From positions 1-30,026 of IMG/VR virus record IMGVR_UViG_3300027608_000107: 30,026 nucleotides of DNA, one strand, 5' to 3'. Below, piece by piece: positions 6,309 through 12,254 of this stretch (position 1 is the stretch's first letter; each line of letters opens with the position of its first letter). The DNA comes from a virus. Below the pieces are notes generated by a model. It saw nothing but the letters and a program-made list of their open reading frames with translations, was not told the DNA's origin and made no database searches. The position numbers and the translations under genes are program-made.

Positions 6309-7733
6309 TTAAATCCAGCTTGGCAGTGTCGGGGTTATGGTGTGTGTTTTTCTTTCAGATTTGATTGCGTCATTCATGTGCTTCACAAGCTCCTCAAACA
6401 TCTTCTCAGCTTGCGCGGCCTTGCGGCTCATATTGTCGCGCACGCGCTGTTCGCCTTCGCTGGCGATGATGTCCACGGTTACGGGGTTTTTCTGTCCAAA
6501 GCGCCAGCATCGGCGGATTGACTGATAGTATTGCTCGTAAGAGTGCGAGGCGAACGTGACAACGTGATTGCAGAATTGCCAGTTGAGTCCCCAAGCGCCG
6601 ATCTTCGGCTTGATGACGAGCACGCGCTTTTCCTGATTCAAGAATGAATCGTAAGCGGCCTCTTTTTCGTCGTCACTCATCGGCCCCTTCACTTGCACGC
6701 TGTTGGGAATCATGGCTTCCAGCGCCTCGCCCTCGGCGTTCGTGTGGCACCATGCCACGGCGGGACTGTCGTGAGAGACAAGCTGTGCAACCATTTCGCA
6801 CCGCTCTTTCAGCGTGCGCTTGCGCTCATCTCTTTCCTCGGCAAGCCCGAAGGCAGGCATCGTGAAAAGCATCCCGTCCGGTGGCGTTGTCGGCTTCACT
6901 ATATGCTCGCGCTCATTCAGCGCCGGGAGTTCGTAGCCATCATCGGCAAACCCGATGTCAGACGGCTTGCGGCACGCGCGCGCCCATGAGCAAACCCATT
7001 TCCAGAAATGGTCATGCGCGTGGCCCTTTAATCGCCAGCCGTTAATTGCCTGTGAGACGCGGAACGAGATTTTCCCGAAATGGTTCGCCTGCTTTTCGAG
7101 ATTGTTGATCTTTTTCTCGTATTGGTCGGTCGTCTTTTGATCCATCTGCTTAAAGAAGCGCGAAAGCATGTCCGAGTTGTTCAGGTCGCCTAGCGCCTCG
7201 GATGATGTTCCAAGCTCCGTGAAGTCATTCGGTGCCGCTGTTGCCGTCCAGAGGGAGCGGTAAGGCAGCTTGCACATAAAGCGCGTAACGGCCTTCTGTG
7301 TCGCTCCTGTGGCGTGTTTGATGATGCTGCTTTCATCGCACGCGACGGCCACGAAATCAGAAGCGTTGAAAAGGTGGAGCTTTTCGTAATTGGAAATCGT
7401 GATTTTCCCGGCTGGCTTTCCGTCGCGAGAGCGTCCCGCAGCTATGCCAAAGCGCGCCGCCTCTTTGAGCGTCTGCCCGCCGACTGCCAGCGGCGTGAGA
7501 ATAAGCACGTTGCCGTTGGTTTTTTCCACGATGTTTTGGCACCACACAAGCTGCATGAGCGTCTTACCGAGTCCGCAGTCCGCGAAGATTGCGGAGCGTC
7601 CTTTGCGGCAGGCCCATTTGATAAGTGCGCGCTGGAATGGGAAAAGGAAATCCGGCATGAATGTAGGTTCAAATCCAAACTCGCCTCCGAGTTGAGATTT
7701 CGCGTCTAGGAATTGTTCGTAGGTCTGATTCAT
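6309..7733 (-). CDS. SNF2-type DEAD/DEAH-box helicase
   Basis: A 474-residue superfamily 2 ATPase. Motif I is ADCGLGKT (51-58), motif II is DESS at about 133-136, motif III is TATAAPND at about 163-170, and the second RecA-like domain ends with the motif VI-like segment QSIRRCWRFGQ, characteristic of SNF2/phage DEAD helicases. It would translocate on or remodel double-stranded DNA. A GGAG sequence 8 bases before the ATG at 7733 is one of the few Shine-Dalgarno-like sites in this region. The methyltransferase begins 4 bases downstream, so the two are co-expressed; a joint role in replication or modification of phage DNA is plausible. Confidence 0.88.
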   Translation of the reverse strand: MNQTYEQFLDAKSQLGGEFGFEPTFMPDFLFPFQRALIKWACRKGRSAIFADCGLGKTLMQLVWCQNIVEKTNGNVLILTPLAVGGQTLKEAARFGIAAGRSRDGKPAGKITISNYEKLHLFNASDFVAVACDESSIIKHATGATQKAVTRFMCKLPYRSLWTATAAPNDFTELGTSSEALGDLNNSDMLSRFFKQMDQKTTDQYEKKINNLEKQANHFGKISFRVSQAINGWRLKGHAHDHFWKWVCSWARACRKPSDIGFADDGYELPALNEREHIVKPTTPPDGMLFTMPAFGLAEERDERKRTLKERCEMVAQLVSHDSPAVAWCHTNAEGEALEAMIPNSVQVKGPMSDDEKEAAYDSFLNQEKRVLVIKPKIGAWGLNWQFCNHVVTFASHSYEQYYQSIRRCWRFGQKNPVTVDIIASEGEQRVRDNMSRKAAQAEKMFEELVKHMNDAIKSERKTHTITPTLPSWI

Positions 7734-7737
7734 AAAG

Positions 7738-7803
7738 TTACTCCTGCAAGATAGCCCGCACGCGGGCGATGAGTTGCTCCTTGGTCTCGCTGTCCGTGGT
7801 CAT
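7738..7803 (-). CDS. micro-ORF, 21 aa
   Basis: MTTDSETKEQLIARVRAILQ... with its ATG overlapping the TGA of the upstream 71-aa gene (ATGA at 7800-7803). The peptide is a single amphipathic helix. Its last codons (CAG GAG TAA) contain the GGAG that serves as ribosome-binding site for the helicase at 7733, so translation of this frame may deliver ribosomes to the helicase gene. No domain recognisable. Confidence 0.4.
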   Translation of the reverse strand: MTTDSETKEQLIARVRAILQE

Positions 7804-8015
7804 GCCTTCACCGGGTATTTCGTCCAGTCCACCGCAAAGCAGGCTGTGGCGAGCATCTTGGCCAGCGGCTCCACCGTGTGCGGGCGGTAGCGGCCAATGA
7901 CGTGCGGCCAGTCCCACACGCGCGCTTCGATGAGTCGGCCTGTGTTGTCGAGGCTCCAGCCTAGGCCGCGCGATTCGAGGTCTGCGATGATGTCGTCAAC
8001 GGTTGGTGTGTTCAT
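7800..8015 (-). CDS. hypothetical protein, 71 aa
   Basis: Starts MNTPTVDDIIADLESRGLGW and ends CFAVDWTKYPVKA. The central segment (GRLIEARVWDWPHVIGRYRP) is aromatic and basic. No recognised family. The start at 8015 is set by the ATGA overlap with the 95-aa gene; an upstream in-frame ATG at 8084 would lie deep inside that gene. Confidence 0.55.
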   Translation of the reverse strand: MNTPTVDDIIADLESRGLGWSLDNTGRLIEARVWDWPHVIGRYRPHTVEPLAKMLATACFAVDWTKYPVKA

Positions 8016-8299
8016 GGCTTTGCTTTGCGTTTGGGTTCGTCGGCTGGCCACGGAATGCCGTTGCGCTCGGCGAGCAGCTTGCACGCGCTGAGTTCGGTCT
8101 CGTCGTCGGCTACTTTGTCACGACGCATTAGCGAGGCCATTGAATACTCATGGGCCAACTCGGTGAACGCCCGCCGCGTGCCGTCCTTCATCGTGATGCG
8201 CTCGAAAAAAGCCATCCATGCGTAGCGATGCCCCGCGCCTGCCAGCCGATGCGTTGCCACGCCGTTCTCGCGCTTGAATGTAGCGAGGGCCGTGCTCAT
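8012..8299 (-). CDS. hypothetical protein, 95 aa
   Basis: A mixed alpha/beta small protein (MSTALATFKRENGVATHRLA, later TMKDGTRRAFTELAHEYSMA) that ends with a basic tail (EPKRKAKP). No family identified. ATGA overlaps at both ends place it in the same coupled run as its neighbours. Confidence 0.55.
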   Translation of the reverse strand: MSTALATFKRENGVATHRLAGAGHRYAWMAFFERITMKDGTRRAFTELAHEYSMASLMRRDKVADDETELSACKLLAERNGIPWPADEPKRKAKP

Positions 8300-8562
8300 T
8301 GCATCAGGATGCTCTCGGCGTGATTCAGCCGCTCCATCGCAGCGGCGAGGTCTGCCACCAGCCGCGCATTGACGGCGCGCAGGTCGCTGTTGACGCTATC
8401 TGTCTCGGCCACGTCCTGCTCGGCTGCGCGCAGGCTTTGGCGCGCGTTGTCCCGCTCGGCTGCGACGCTGCGAAGCTCGGCCATTGCCAGCGCGAGGTCA
8501 AATGTTTGTTCGGCGAATAGGACGCGCAGATTTGATAATAGTTCGTCAATTTTTGTGCTCAT
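8296..8562 (-). CDS. coiled-coil protein, 88 aa
   Basis: Almost entirely helical: MSTKIDELLSNLRVLFAEQT then a heptad-like Ala/Leu/Glu/Arg pattern (ELRSVAAERDNARQSLRAAE) to the end. It resembles the 115-aa coiled-coil protein at 563-910 in composition. Function unknown. The start at 8562 coincides with an ATGA overlap with a 21-codon frame; a longer in-frame start at 8613 is possible. Confidence 0.55.
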   Translation of the reverse strand: MSTKIDELLSNLRVLFAEQTFDLALAMAELRSVAAERDNARQSLRAAEQDVAETDSVNSDLRAVNARLVADLAAAMERLNHAESILMQ

Positions 8563-8624
8563 ATCAGTTTGTGAAAGTGTTTTCCCCGGCTTGCGTAAGT
8601 GCAGCCCGCGCAATTCTCCGTCAT
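8559..8624 (-). CDS. micro-ORF with CxxC motif, 21 aa
   Basis: MTENCAGCTYASRGKHFHKL... contains a CAGC pair and two histidines, enough for one zinc site. A GGAG lies 9 bases before its ATG, and its TGA overlaps the next ATG (ATGA at 8559-8562). An in-frame ATG at 8639 would add five residues. The remaining gap 8640-8689 holds only a short dyad (CGTGC, 3 bases, GCACG at 8665-8677). Confidence 0.35.
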   Translation of the reverse strand: MTENCAGCTYASRGKHFHKLI

Positions 8625-8689
8625 CGGTTTAATCTCCATGATTACCAGTGATTTCATTGAATCGCGTGCATGGCACGGGAAAGGGTTAG

Positions 8690-9031
8690 CTACTCAGTAG
8701 CAAAAGGGTTGTCTGTGCGGTACTCCAGCGAGAGGCACTCATGGCGGAAGTGCCCGTCCCATTCGGTGATAGGCGTCCACGTAGGCGTCGGCCTGCCGTG
8801 GCGTTCCTTTAGCTCGTAACACCACACCGTCTCGCGCTCGGTGAAGGCGATGATGAACGGGAGAAGCGCGGTCAGTTCCTCGCGGCTAATCGGGTCTGCG
8901 TAACGCCTGTCGAGTTCGTCGAATGTAACCTCGCCGCGCGTCGCCTCGCGTGCGTCGTTTTCGGCGTGTCGTAGCTGCGAGGCTGTCACGCGCAGGTCGC
9001 GCTCGCTGATACTGTTGTGAAAGTCTGGCAT
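8690..9031 (-). CDS. hypothetical protein, 113 aa
   Basis: Starts MPDFHNSISERDLRVTASQL and has an N-terminal helical half (HAENDAREATRGEVTFDELD) and a C-terminal half with many aromatics (ETVWCYELKERHGRPTPTW, then WDGHFRHECLSLEYR). No family recognised. The start at 9031 follows the TAG of the 43-aa gene by 2 bases; the longer frame beginning at 9199 would run through that gene and has Arg-rich composition typical of an out-of-phase shadow. Confidence 0.6.
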   Translation of the reverse strand: MPDFHNSISERDLRVTASQLRHAENDAREATRGEVTFDELDRRYADPISREELTALLPFIIAFTERETVWCYELKERHGRPTPTWTPITEWDGHFRHECLSLEYRTDNPFATE

Positions 9032-9033
9032 GG

Positions 9034-9165
9034 CTAGAGTTCCCACGGCGGCACCTGCGACGCGCCTGCAAAGGGTGATTCCGGCTCCTGCTCTGAGCCT
9101 TCGGGGACAGGCACGGGTCGCACGGTGTCGCGCGGGTTGGTTGGCTCTTGCGATGGTTCGGTCAT
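9034..9165 (-). CDS. small acidic Pro/Glu-rich protein, 43 aa
   Basis: A 43-codon frame starting MTEPSQEPTNPRDTVRPVPV and ending QVPPWEL, strongly Pro/Glu-rich and probably unstructured with an aromatic C-terminal tip. It fills the interval between the hairpin at 9182-9216 and the 113-aa gene with no wasted bases, the main argument for it. Short acidic proteins with an aromatic end can mimic single-strand-DNA-binding-protein tails, but I have no evidence for that role here. Confidence 0.5.
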   Translation of the reverse strand: MTEPSQEPTNPRDTVRPVPVPEGSEQEPESPFAGASQVPPWEL

Positions 9166-9181
9166 GGTGTGTCGTCCGCGT

Positions 9182-9216
9182 CCGTCGCGTCCCGGCCATG
9201 TGCCGAGACGCGACGG
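9182..9216 (-). other. 15-bp stem-loop in the early operon
   Basis: Arms 9182-9196 and 9202-9216 pair over 15 bases with a 5-base loop. On the minus-strand transcript all positions pair, one as G-U (bases 9192 and 9206); on the plus strand that position is a C-A mismatch, so the structure appears selected on the minus-strand RNA. No T run follows, so it is not a standard intrinsic terminator. It lies just after the ERF/74-aa genes and before the 43-aa gene. Confidence 0.6.
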
Positions 9217-9229
9217 GTGGCGGTGTGGG

Positions 9230-9454
9230 TTAGATGTCCTCTTCGCGCTGAGTCTGCGCGGGCTGCTTGTCCTTTCGCTTCACTTTGCCGGAGAGCACGG
9301 GAGCCTGTTCGGGCGCAGTCGGAGGTTTCTTCCAGCAATCCACGAAATACTCCACTCCGTCCACGTTGACGGTGCCGGTGTAGTCGGGGTGTTTCTCATT
9401 TTCCTTCTTGGAGTTTTTCCAAAGGGAAATGCGGTTGGTGTTGTCGTATTTCAT
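9230..9454 (-). CDS. small conserved phage protein (KYDNTN...PDYTG type), 74 aa
   Basis: Begins MKYDNTNRISLWKNSKKENE and continues HPDYTGTVNVDGVEYFVDCW. This 'kydNtn...LwkN.kK...hPDytG..nVdG.eY...W' pattern is familiar from short phage and plasmid proteins found near recombination and replication genes; the biochemical role is not established as far as I know. The C-terminus is charged and disordered. It overlaps the ERF gene by ATGA and ends TAACCCAC, a context seen at three other gene ends. Confidence 0.7.
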   Translation of the reverse strand: MKYDNTNRISLWKNSKKENEKHPDYTGTVNVDGVEYFVDCWKKPPTAPEQAPVLSGKVKRKDKQPAQTQREEDI

Positions 9455-9963
9455 AGGTCGTCGATTTCTGCGGTTTGTGTTGTTGGTTTGCGGAATTTAT
9501 CCCCGGCGTGCTTCATCGGCACGTCATCCGGTTCTTGTGCGCGCTGTGTGGGTTGCACCGTGCGCTGCGTAGGACGGGCAACAGCGGCCTCGCCGTCGTC
9601 GTCTGCGGGACACACGCCCACAATGGCGGCGAGGGCATAGCGGCGTCCGTAGGTGATTGCGGAGCCTAGCCCTTGCGCGTCTGCCTTGGTGAGCGGCACC
9701 GCGAGCGTCGAGGATACCCATTCGCCGGATGAGTGCGCGAGGATTGTCTCGATGATGGCGTGCGTAGGGTCGCTGCTGACAAGTTGGACGATGGACAGGC
9801 CAGCGTTTGCAAGCGGTGCGCGGCAGGCATCCCACACGCTTGCGAGGTCTGCGTAGGCCGTGCGGAAGTGCGGGTTTGTGCTGTCCTTTTTTGCGCCGCC
9901 CATAGCGGATTGCGCTTTGACAAGTGCCGCTGCGAGAGCGGCGATGGTAGGTGATGTAGGCAT
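9451..9963 (-). CDS. erf: ERF-family single-strand annealing recombinase
   Basis: A 170-residue protein matching ERF through its first 125 residues: NPHFRTAYADLASVWDACR, GLSIVQLV, SSGEWVSSTLAVPL, then GLGSAITYGRRYALAAIVG and the acidic DDDGEA. ERF proteins form rings that anneal complementary single strands for phage recombination and genome circularisation. The C-terminal 45 residues are Thr/Gln/Pro-rich linker, ending IDDL, an acidic tip like those that bind single-strand-binding proteins. It begins 1 base after the stop of the 64-aa gene and is followed with ATGA overlap by the 74-aa gene. The RusA resolvase at 11459 would act later in the same pathway. Confidence 0.92.
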   Translation of the reverse strand: MPTSPTIAALAAALVKAQSAMGGAKKDSTNPHFRTAYADLASVWDACRAPLANAGLSIVQLVSSDPTHAIIETILAHSSGEWVSSTLAVPLTKADAQGLGSAITYGRRYALAAIVGVCPADDDGEAAVARPTQRTVQPTQRAQEPDDVPMKHAGDKFRKPTTQTAEIDDL

Positions 9964-9964
9964 G

Positions 9965-10159
9965 TTATTTCAGTAGGTCGGGTTGTGATTCGTCGGCTTC
10001 CGGTGCGCGGTAATACTCCACCGCGATGTCCGCCTCTAGTCGGCTGTGCGCGGTCACGATGAAGTCGCGCCCGCCGTAGCGGATGGCGTATTCCGTCGCG
10101 CCCTCGGCGTCTGCGACGCACCGGATGGCGCGGGAGTTGATGCGGATGGGGTTGCTCAC
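9965..10159 (-). CDS. hypothetical protein, 64 aa, GTG start
   Basis: Begins with GTG (VSNPIRINSRAIRCVADAEG) and ends EADESQPDLLK; the core (TEYAIRYGGRDFIVTAHSRL) looks like a three-strand sheet plus helix. The GTG at 10159 overlaps the TGA of the upstream gene (GTGA) and has a strong AAGGAGG 4 bases before it, which outweighs the upstream in-frame ATG at 10207. Function unknown. Confidence 0.6.
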   Translation of the reverse strand: MSNPIRINSRAIRCVADAEGATEYAIRYGGRDFIVTAHSRLEADIAVEYYRAPEADESQPDLLK

Positions 10160-10425
10160 TTGCCCTCCTTGCCAAGCTCGGCGATGAGCTCGTCGGCGTA
10201 GCCACACGCAGCGCGAGCCGTGGCCGCTTGCAGGTCGGCTGGCTTGTACTCCGCAGCATCGGCGGGCGTCATAAGGCCGATGATGGCTGGCATGGCTTGG
10301 GCGGCGATGTATGCGCGCAGGCTCATGCCGGGGTGCATATTGAGCGACTCGCCTGTTGCCATTTCAGAGCGCACAAACTCCGCGAACATTTTCGATTCTT
10401 CCGGCGTCATGTTTTTCATAGTCAT
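10156..10425 (-). CDS. phage protein with SLRAYIAAQAM motif, 89 aa
   Basis: The segment GMSLRAYIAAQAMPAIIG (about 33-50) matches a short motif ('SLRDYFAA.AM') common in small early phage proteins; the rest is helical and ends ADELIAELGKEGK. Function unknown. Three in-frame ATGs (10425, 10419, 10410) are possible starts; I give the longest. It is coupled by GTGA to the 64-aa gene. Confidence 0.65.
   Translation of the reverse strand: MTMKNMTPEESKMFAEFVRSEMATGESLNMHPGMSLRAYIAAQAMPAIIGLMTPADAAEYKPADLQAATARAACGYADELIAELGKEGK
10164..10170 (-). promoter_or_regulatory. strong Shine-Dalgarno sequence for the GTG start at 10159
   Basis: AAGGAGG on the minus strand, 4 bases before GTG. It is notable because most non-overlapping genes in this window have no recognisable Shine-Dalgarno sequence; it fixes the start of the 64-aa gene and lies in the last codons of the 89-aa gene. 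Confidence 0.7.
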
Positions 10426-10431
10426 TTGTCG

Positions 10432-10569
10432 TTATTTGCGAAGGATGAGCCAGCCAACAACGGCGGCAGTGGCGACTAGCAGCGGCGCGAGGCGCATGGT
10501 GAGCCGCGCATTGCGGCGGCGGTTGGCGCGGCATTCCGCGCAGTTGCATGGGGTGGGTGTGTAGGACAT
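10432..10569 (-). CDS. small membrane protein with CxCxxC motif, 45 aa
   Basis: Starts MSYTPTPCNCAECRANRRRN, with a cysteine cluster CNCAEC and an Arg-rich patch, then a single hydrophobic segment LAPLLVATAAVVGWLIL near the C-terminus that would span the inner membrane. An in-frame GTG at 10620 would add 17 residues but would run through the hairpin at 10584-10623, so I prefer 10569. Possible roles such as membrane-anchored metal-binding or superinfection functions cannot be separated from sequence. Confidence 0.5.
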   Translation of the reverse strand: MSYTPTPCNCAECRANRRRNARLTMRLAPLLVATAAVVGWLILRK

Positions 10570-10583
10570 GGCAGGAGTCTCGC

Positions 10584-10623
10584 CGGGTATCGCCCGCCCC
10601 GTTGCCGAGGCGAGCGTCACCCG
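10584..10623 (-). other. nested stem-loop upstream of the small membrane protein
   Basis: An outer 5-bp stem (10584-10588 with 10619-10623) and an inner 8-bp stem (10591-10598 with 10609-10616) are separated by a 2x2 internal loop. The one weak inner pair is U-G on the minus-strand RNA. The loop is 10 bases. It fills most of the 64-base gap between the genes at 10569 and 10634 and may control translation of the former. Confidence 0.35.
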
Positions 10624-10633
10624 ACAAGGTAGA

Positions 10634-10942
10634 TTAGATGGAGGCTCCGCAAACGTGGCGAGCGTGAGCCTTCGCAGCGCGGGACGATTTGAAGCCGGTG
10701 AAGCCGGACAGCTTCACCGTGGGTGCGGCGAGTTGAAGCGCGATGTGTTCGCATTCAGGGCAGCCGATTTGCCCGGTGATGAATCCGCACTTGCGGCAGC
10801 GGTTGCCGAGTTGCGTGAGCGGCCTTGCGGTCAGTGTCGAGTTGAGTGTTTTCATTTTGTCGGATGAGGTTTGGTTTGGTTTCGCTCGGCGGGTGCCTTG
10901 CTTGGGAAACACTAAAGCGCACGCCGCCGAATCGCGCAACAT
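10634..10942 (-). CDS. putative zinc-binding protein, up to 102 aa
   Basis: The C-terminal 73 residues hold two CxxC pairs (CRKC and CPEC, 11 residues between) consistent with a zinc ribbon, followed by a basic tail with a further His and Cys (HARHVCGASI). The start is uncertain: ATG at 10942 gives 102 residues, ATG at 10855 gives 73, and a GTG at 10978 overlaps the regulator gene. The sequence between 10856 and 10958 is otherwise A/T-rich after the regulator stop and holds no clear terminator. No named family. Confidence 0.55.
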   Translation of the reverse strand: MLRDSAACALVFPKQGTRRAKPNQTSSDKMKTLNSTLTARPLTQLGNRCRKCGFITGQIGCPECEHIALQLAAPTVKLSGFTGFKSSRAAKAHARHVCGASI

Positions 10943-10958
10943 CTTTTTAAGTTTATTT

Positions 10959-11267
10959 TTATGCAGTCTTTTTAGCACTTCGTAAACCCTTGAGTTGCGG
11001 GCGCACTACGCCGGATTTTGCCACCGCTCTTTTTCGGTATTCGCCGCGCTTTTTCCCCGCGTCGCTGCGCTTTTTCGGCGCGAGATTCGTCCGCGATGCC
11101 ACGATTGCGCGCAGTGATTCCGCCTCCTGCTCCGTGGGATTCCAGATGCCATCGAACATCCGGCGCACGTTGCCGTAATGCGTGCCGAGGAGCGCGGCGA
11201 TGCGGCTGATTGCGCCGCGTCGCGGGCGTGACGTGAGTGGGTCGGTGATGTATTTTTTCCAATTCAT
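10959..11267 (-). CDS. small helix-turn-helix regulator, 102 aa
   Basis: Residues about 18-52 (GAISRIAALLGTHYGNVRRM, then FDGIWNPTEQEAESL) have the pattern of a Cro/XRE-like helix-turn-helix. The last 40 residues are very basic (APKKRSDAGKKRGEYRKRAV), likely a DNA-contacting tail. It is the first gene of the leftward early operon and lies 42 bases from the divergent RusA cassette, the position of a phage switch regulator. Whether it represses itself, the divergent genes or both is inference. Its promoter ends 6 bases before the ATG, so its mRNA is probably leaderless, as lambda cI is from PRM. Confidence 0.65.
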   Translation of the reverse strand: MNWKKYITDPLTSRPRRGAISRIAALLGTHYGNVRRMFDGIWNPTEQEAESLRAIVASRTNLAPKKRSDAGKKRGEYRKRAVAKSGVVRPQLKGLRSAKKTA

Positions 11268-11270
11268 CTT

Positions 11271-11302
11271 TTGACTTTATTTCGCCGATGTGCTTTTGTC
11301 AA
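11271..11302 (+). promoter_or_regulatory. divergent regulatory region with TTGAC/GTCAA dyad
   Basis: TTGAC at 11271-11275 and its complement GTCAA at 11298-11302 form an inverted repeat. On the plus strand this gives TTGACT, a 17-base spacer and a weak -10 (TTTTGT, 11294-11299) 10 bases before the ATG at 11310. The two promoters therefore overlap face to face in 42 bases, so binding at either would block the other. The dyad is a candidate operator for the helix-turn-helix protein. Confidence 0.45.
11274..11302 (-). promoter_or_regulatory. promoter for the early leftward operon, leaderless
   Basis: Minus-strand TTGACA (11297-11302), 17-base spacer, TAAAGT (11274-11279), then 6 bases to the ATG at 11267. 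A start site 6-7 bases after the -10 box falls on the start codon. The -35 is a perfect consensus; the -10 matches four of six positions. Confidence 0.62.
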
Positions 11303-11309
11303 GACTGGC

Positions 11310-11462
11310 ATGAAAAAACACCGCTTCATCATCGTCGTGACAACTGACATGAGCCGCGCGCACGCCGCCGTCGCGCTAACGGCTGCGCTTGGATGGAGCG
11401 TGCCCGGCAGGTGCGAATTTCACCTGCGGAAATCAGCGCAGAAAACGAAAGGCACGAAATGA
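11310..11462 (+). CDS. hypothetical protein, 50 aa
   Basis: Starts MKKHRFIIVVTTDMSRAHAA and has a hydrophobic first strand, a helix (AAVALTAALGW) and a basic tail (RKSAQKTKGTK). No family recognised. It is the first gene of the rightward cassette. I choose the ATG at 11310 because the earlier in-frame start at 11271 lies inside the promoter region. Its TGA overlaps the resolvase ATG (ATGA at 11459-11462). Confidence 0.5.
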   Translation: MKKHRFIIVVTTDMSRAHAAVALTAALGWSVPGRCEFHLRKSAQKTKGTK

Positions 11463-12031
11463 GCGCCATGCCAGCCAACGCCAAGCTGTGCCACCGCTGC
11501 GGCGAACACTACATTGGCCGCGCGTGCCCGAAGTGCCCGCCTGCGCTCGCCAGCGCCCCGCCATCGGCTCCGGTGTGCCGTTGCTCGCTTCGCGGGCGGC
11601 TCGTCGGCGACGGATGCTCTGTCTGTAATCCAGAATTAGCTGCGGATATGGCTGAGTCGTGTGCTGTGGACGTGCCGCCGCTCGTCCTGCGGCTGACAGG
11701 GCAGGTGCGAGGCGGCAAGAACGGCATGGGAGTCACGCGCACCGGACGGCACTATGCCAAGCCGACGTTCGCGCGGTGGCGCGATGATGCCGTGCGACAG
11801 ATTCGCTGCCAGCTTCCGAGCGGATGGAAGCCGATAGACGTGCCGTGCAACGTGCGGCTCGACTACGTTGCCGGGGATCGGCGGCGGCGCGACATGCCCG
11901 CTGTGCTAGATGCGATTTTTCACGCGCTGGAAAAGGCCGAGTGCTGTGTTGACGACACGCTGATTTGGGTCACGCAGTCCTCGCGCTCCTACGACAAGGC
12001 AGCGCCGGGAGTCACGATTACGTTTTTATGA
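11459..12031 (+). CDS. rusA: RusA-family Holliday junction resolvase with N-terminal zinc-finger extension
   Basis: The last 120 residues match RusA: GQVRGGKNGM (about 81-90) for the opening strand, RRRRDMPAVLDAIFHAL at 131-147 with aspartates D135 and D141, and CVDD at 153-156, the acidic residues that bind metal and cut four-way junctions. Family members are about 120 residues; this protein is 190 because of an N-terminal module with cysteines at 11, 14, 23 and 26 (CHRC...CPKC), then C40/C42 and C53/C56, enough for two zinc sites. ATGA overlaps on both sides define start and coupling. Its substrate would be branched DNA left by ERF annealing or replication, before packaging. Confidence 0.85.
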   Translation: MSAMPANAKLCHRCGEHYIGRACPKCPPALASAPPSAPVCRCSLRGRLVGDGCSVCNPELAADMAESCAVDVPPLVLRLTGQVRGGKNGMGVTRTGRHYAKPTFARWRDDAVRQIRCQLPSGWKPIDVPCNVRLDYVAGDRRRRDMPAVLDAIFHALEKAECCVDDTLIWVTQSSRSYDKAAPGVTITFL

Positions 12032-12243
12032 ACACACCGAACTGGATACGATTTAGAGCCGGGGAACGCGCGCACGTCGTCACCGGCATGAGCGGCCCCA
12101 TGCTCATCATCCCATGCGGCTACGCTGCCCACGGCGCGACGGGCGTGCCGGACAAGCGTGCGAAGAAATGCCGCACCTGCTCGCGCGCTGTGCGGCCCGT
12201 GTCTCCGCAGGAATGGCGCAAGGCAGGCCACGCGCCGGAATAA
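12028..12243 (+). CDS. hypothetical protein with C..H..CxxC pattern, 71 aa
   Basis: Contains CGYAAHG (near 31) and KKCRTC (near 48), a Cys-His-Cys-Cys set that could bind zinc in the manner of small phage proteins with a 'CG...H...CrtC' layout. Ends KAGHAPE. Start at 12028 is fixed by ATGA overlap with the resolvase. It is the last gene of the rightward cassette and converges on the lysis genes across a 116-base spacer. Function unknown. Confidence 0.55.
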   Translation: MNTPNWIRFRAGERAHVVTGMSGPMLIIPCGYAAHGATGVPDKRAKKCRTCSRAVRPVSPQEWRKAGHAPE

Positions 12244-12254
12244 TTTCGCAAAGC

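Noticed and set aside
7754-7767. GCCCGC-GCGGGC hairpin resembling the arm of the 5166 hairpin
   Set aside because: Only 6 bp with a 2-base loop, within a small coding frame; the shared bases are common in G+C-rich DNA.
9666-10259. 197-codon minus-strand frame overlapping the ERF gene in another phase
   Set aside because: Ser/Arg/Pro-rich shadow. The ERF frame has the family motifs and exact junctions with its neighbours.
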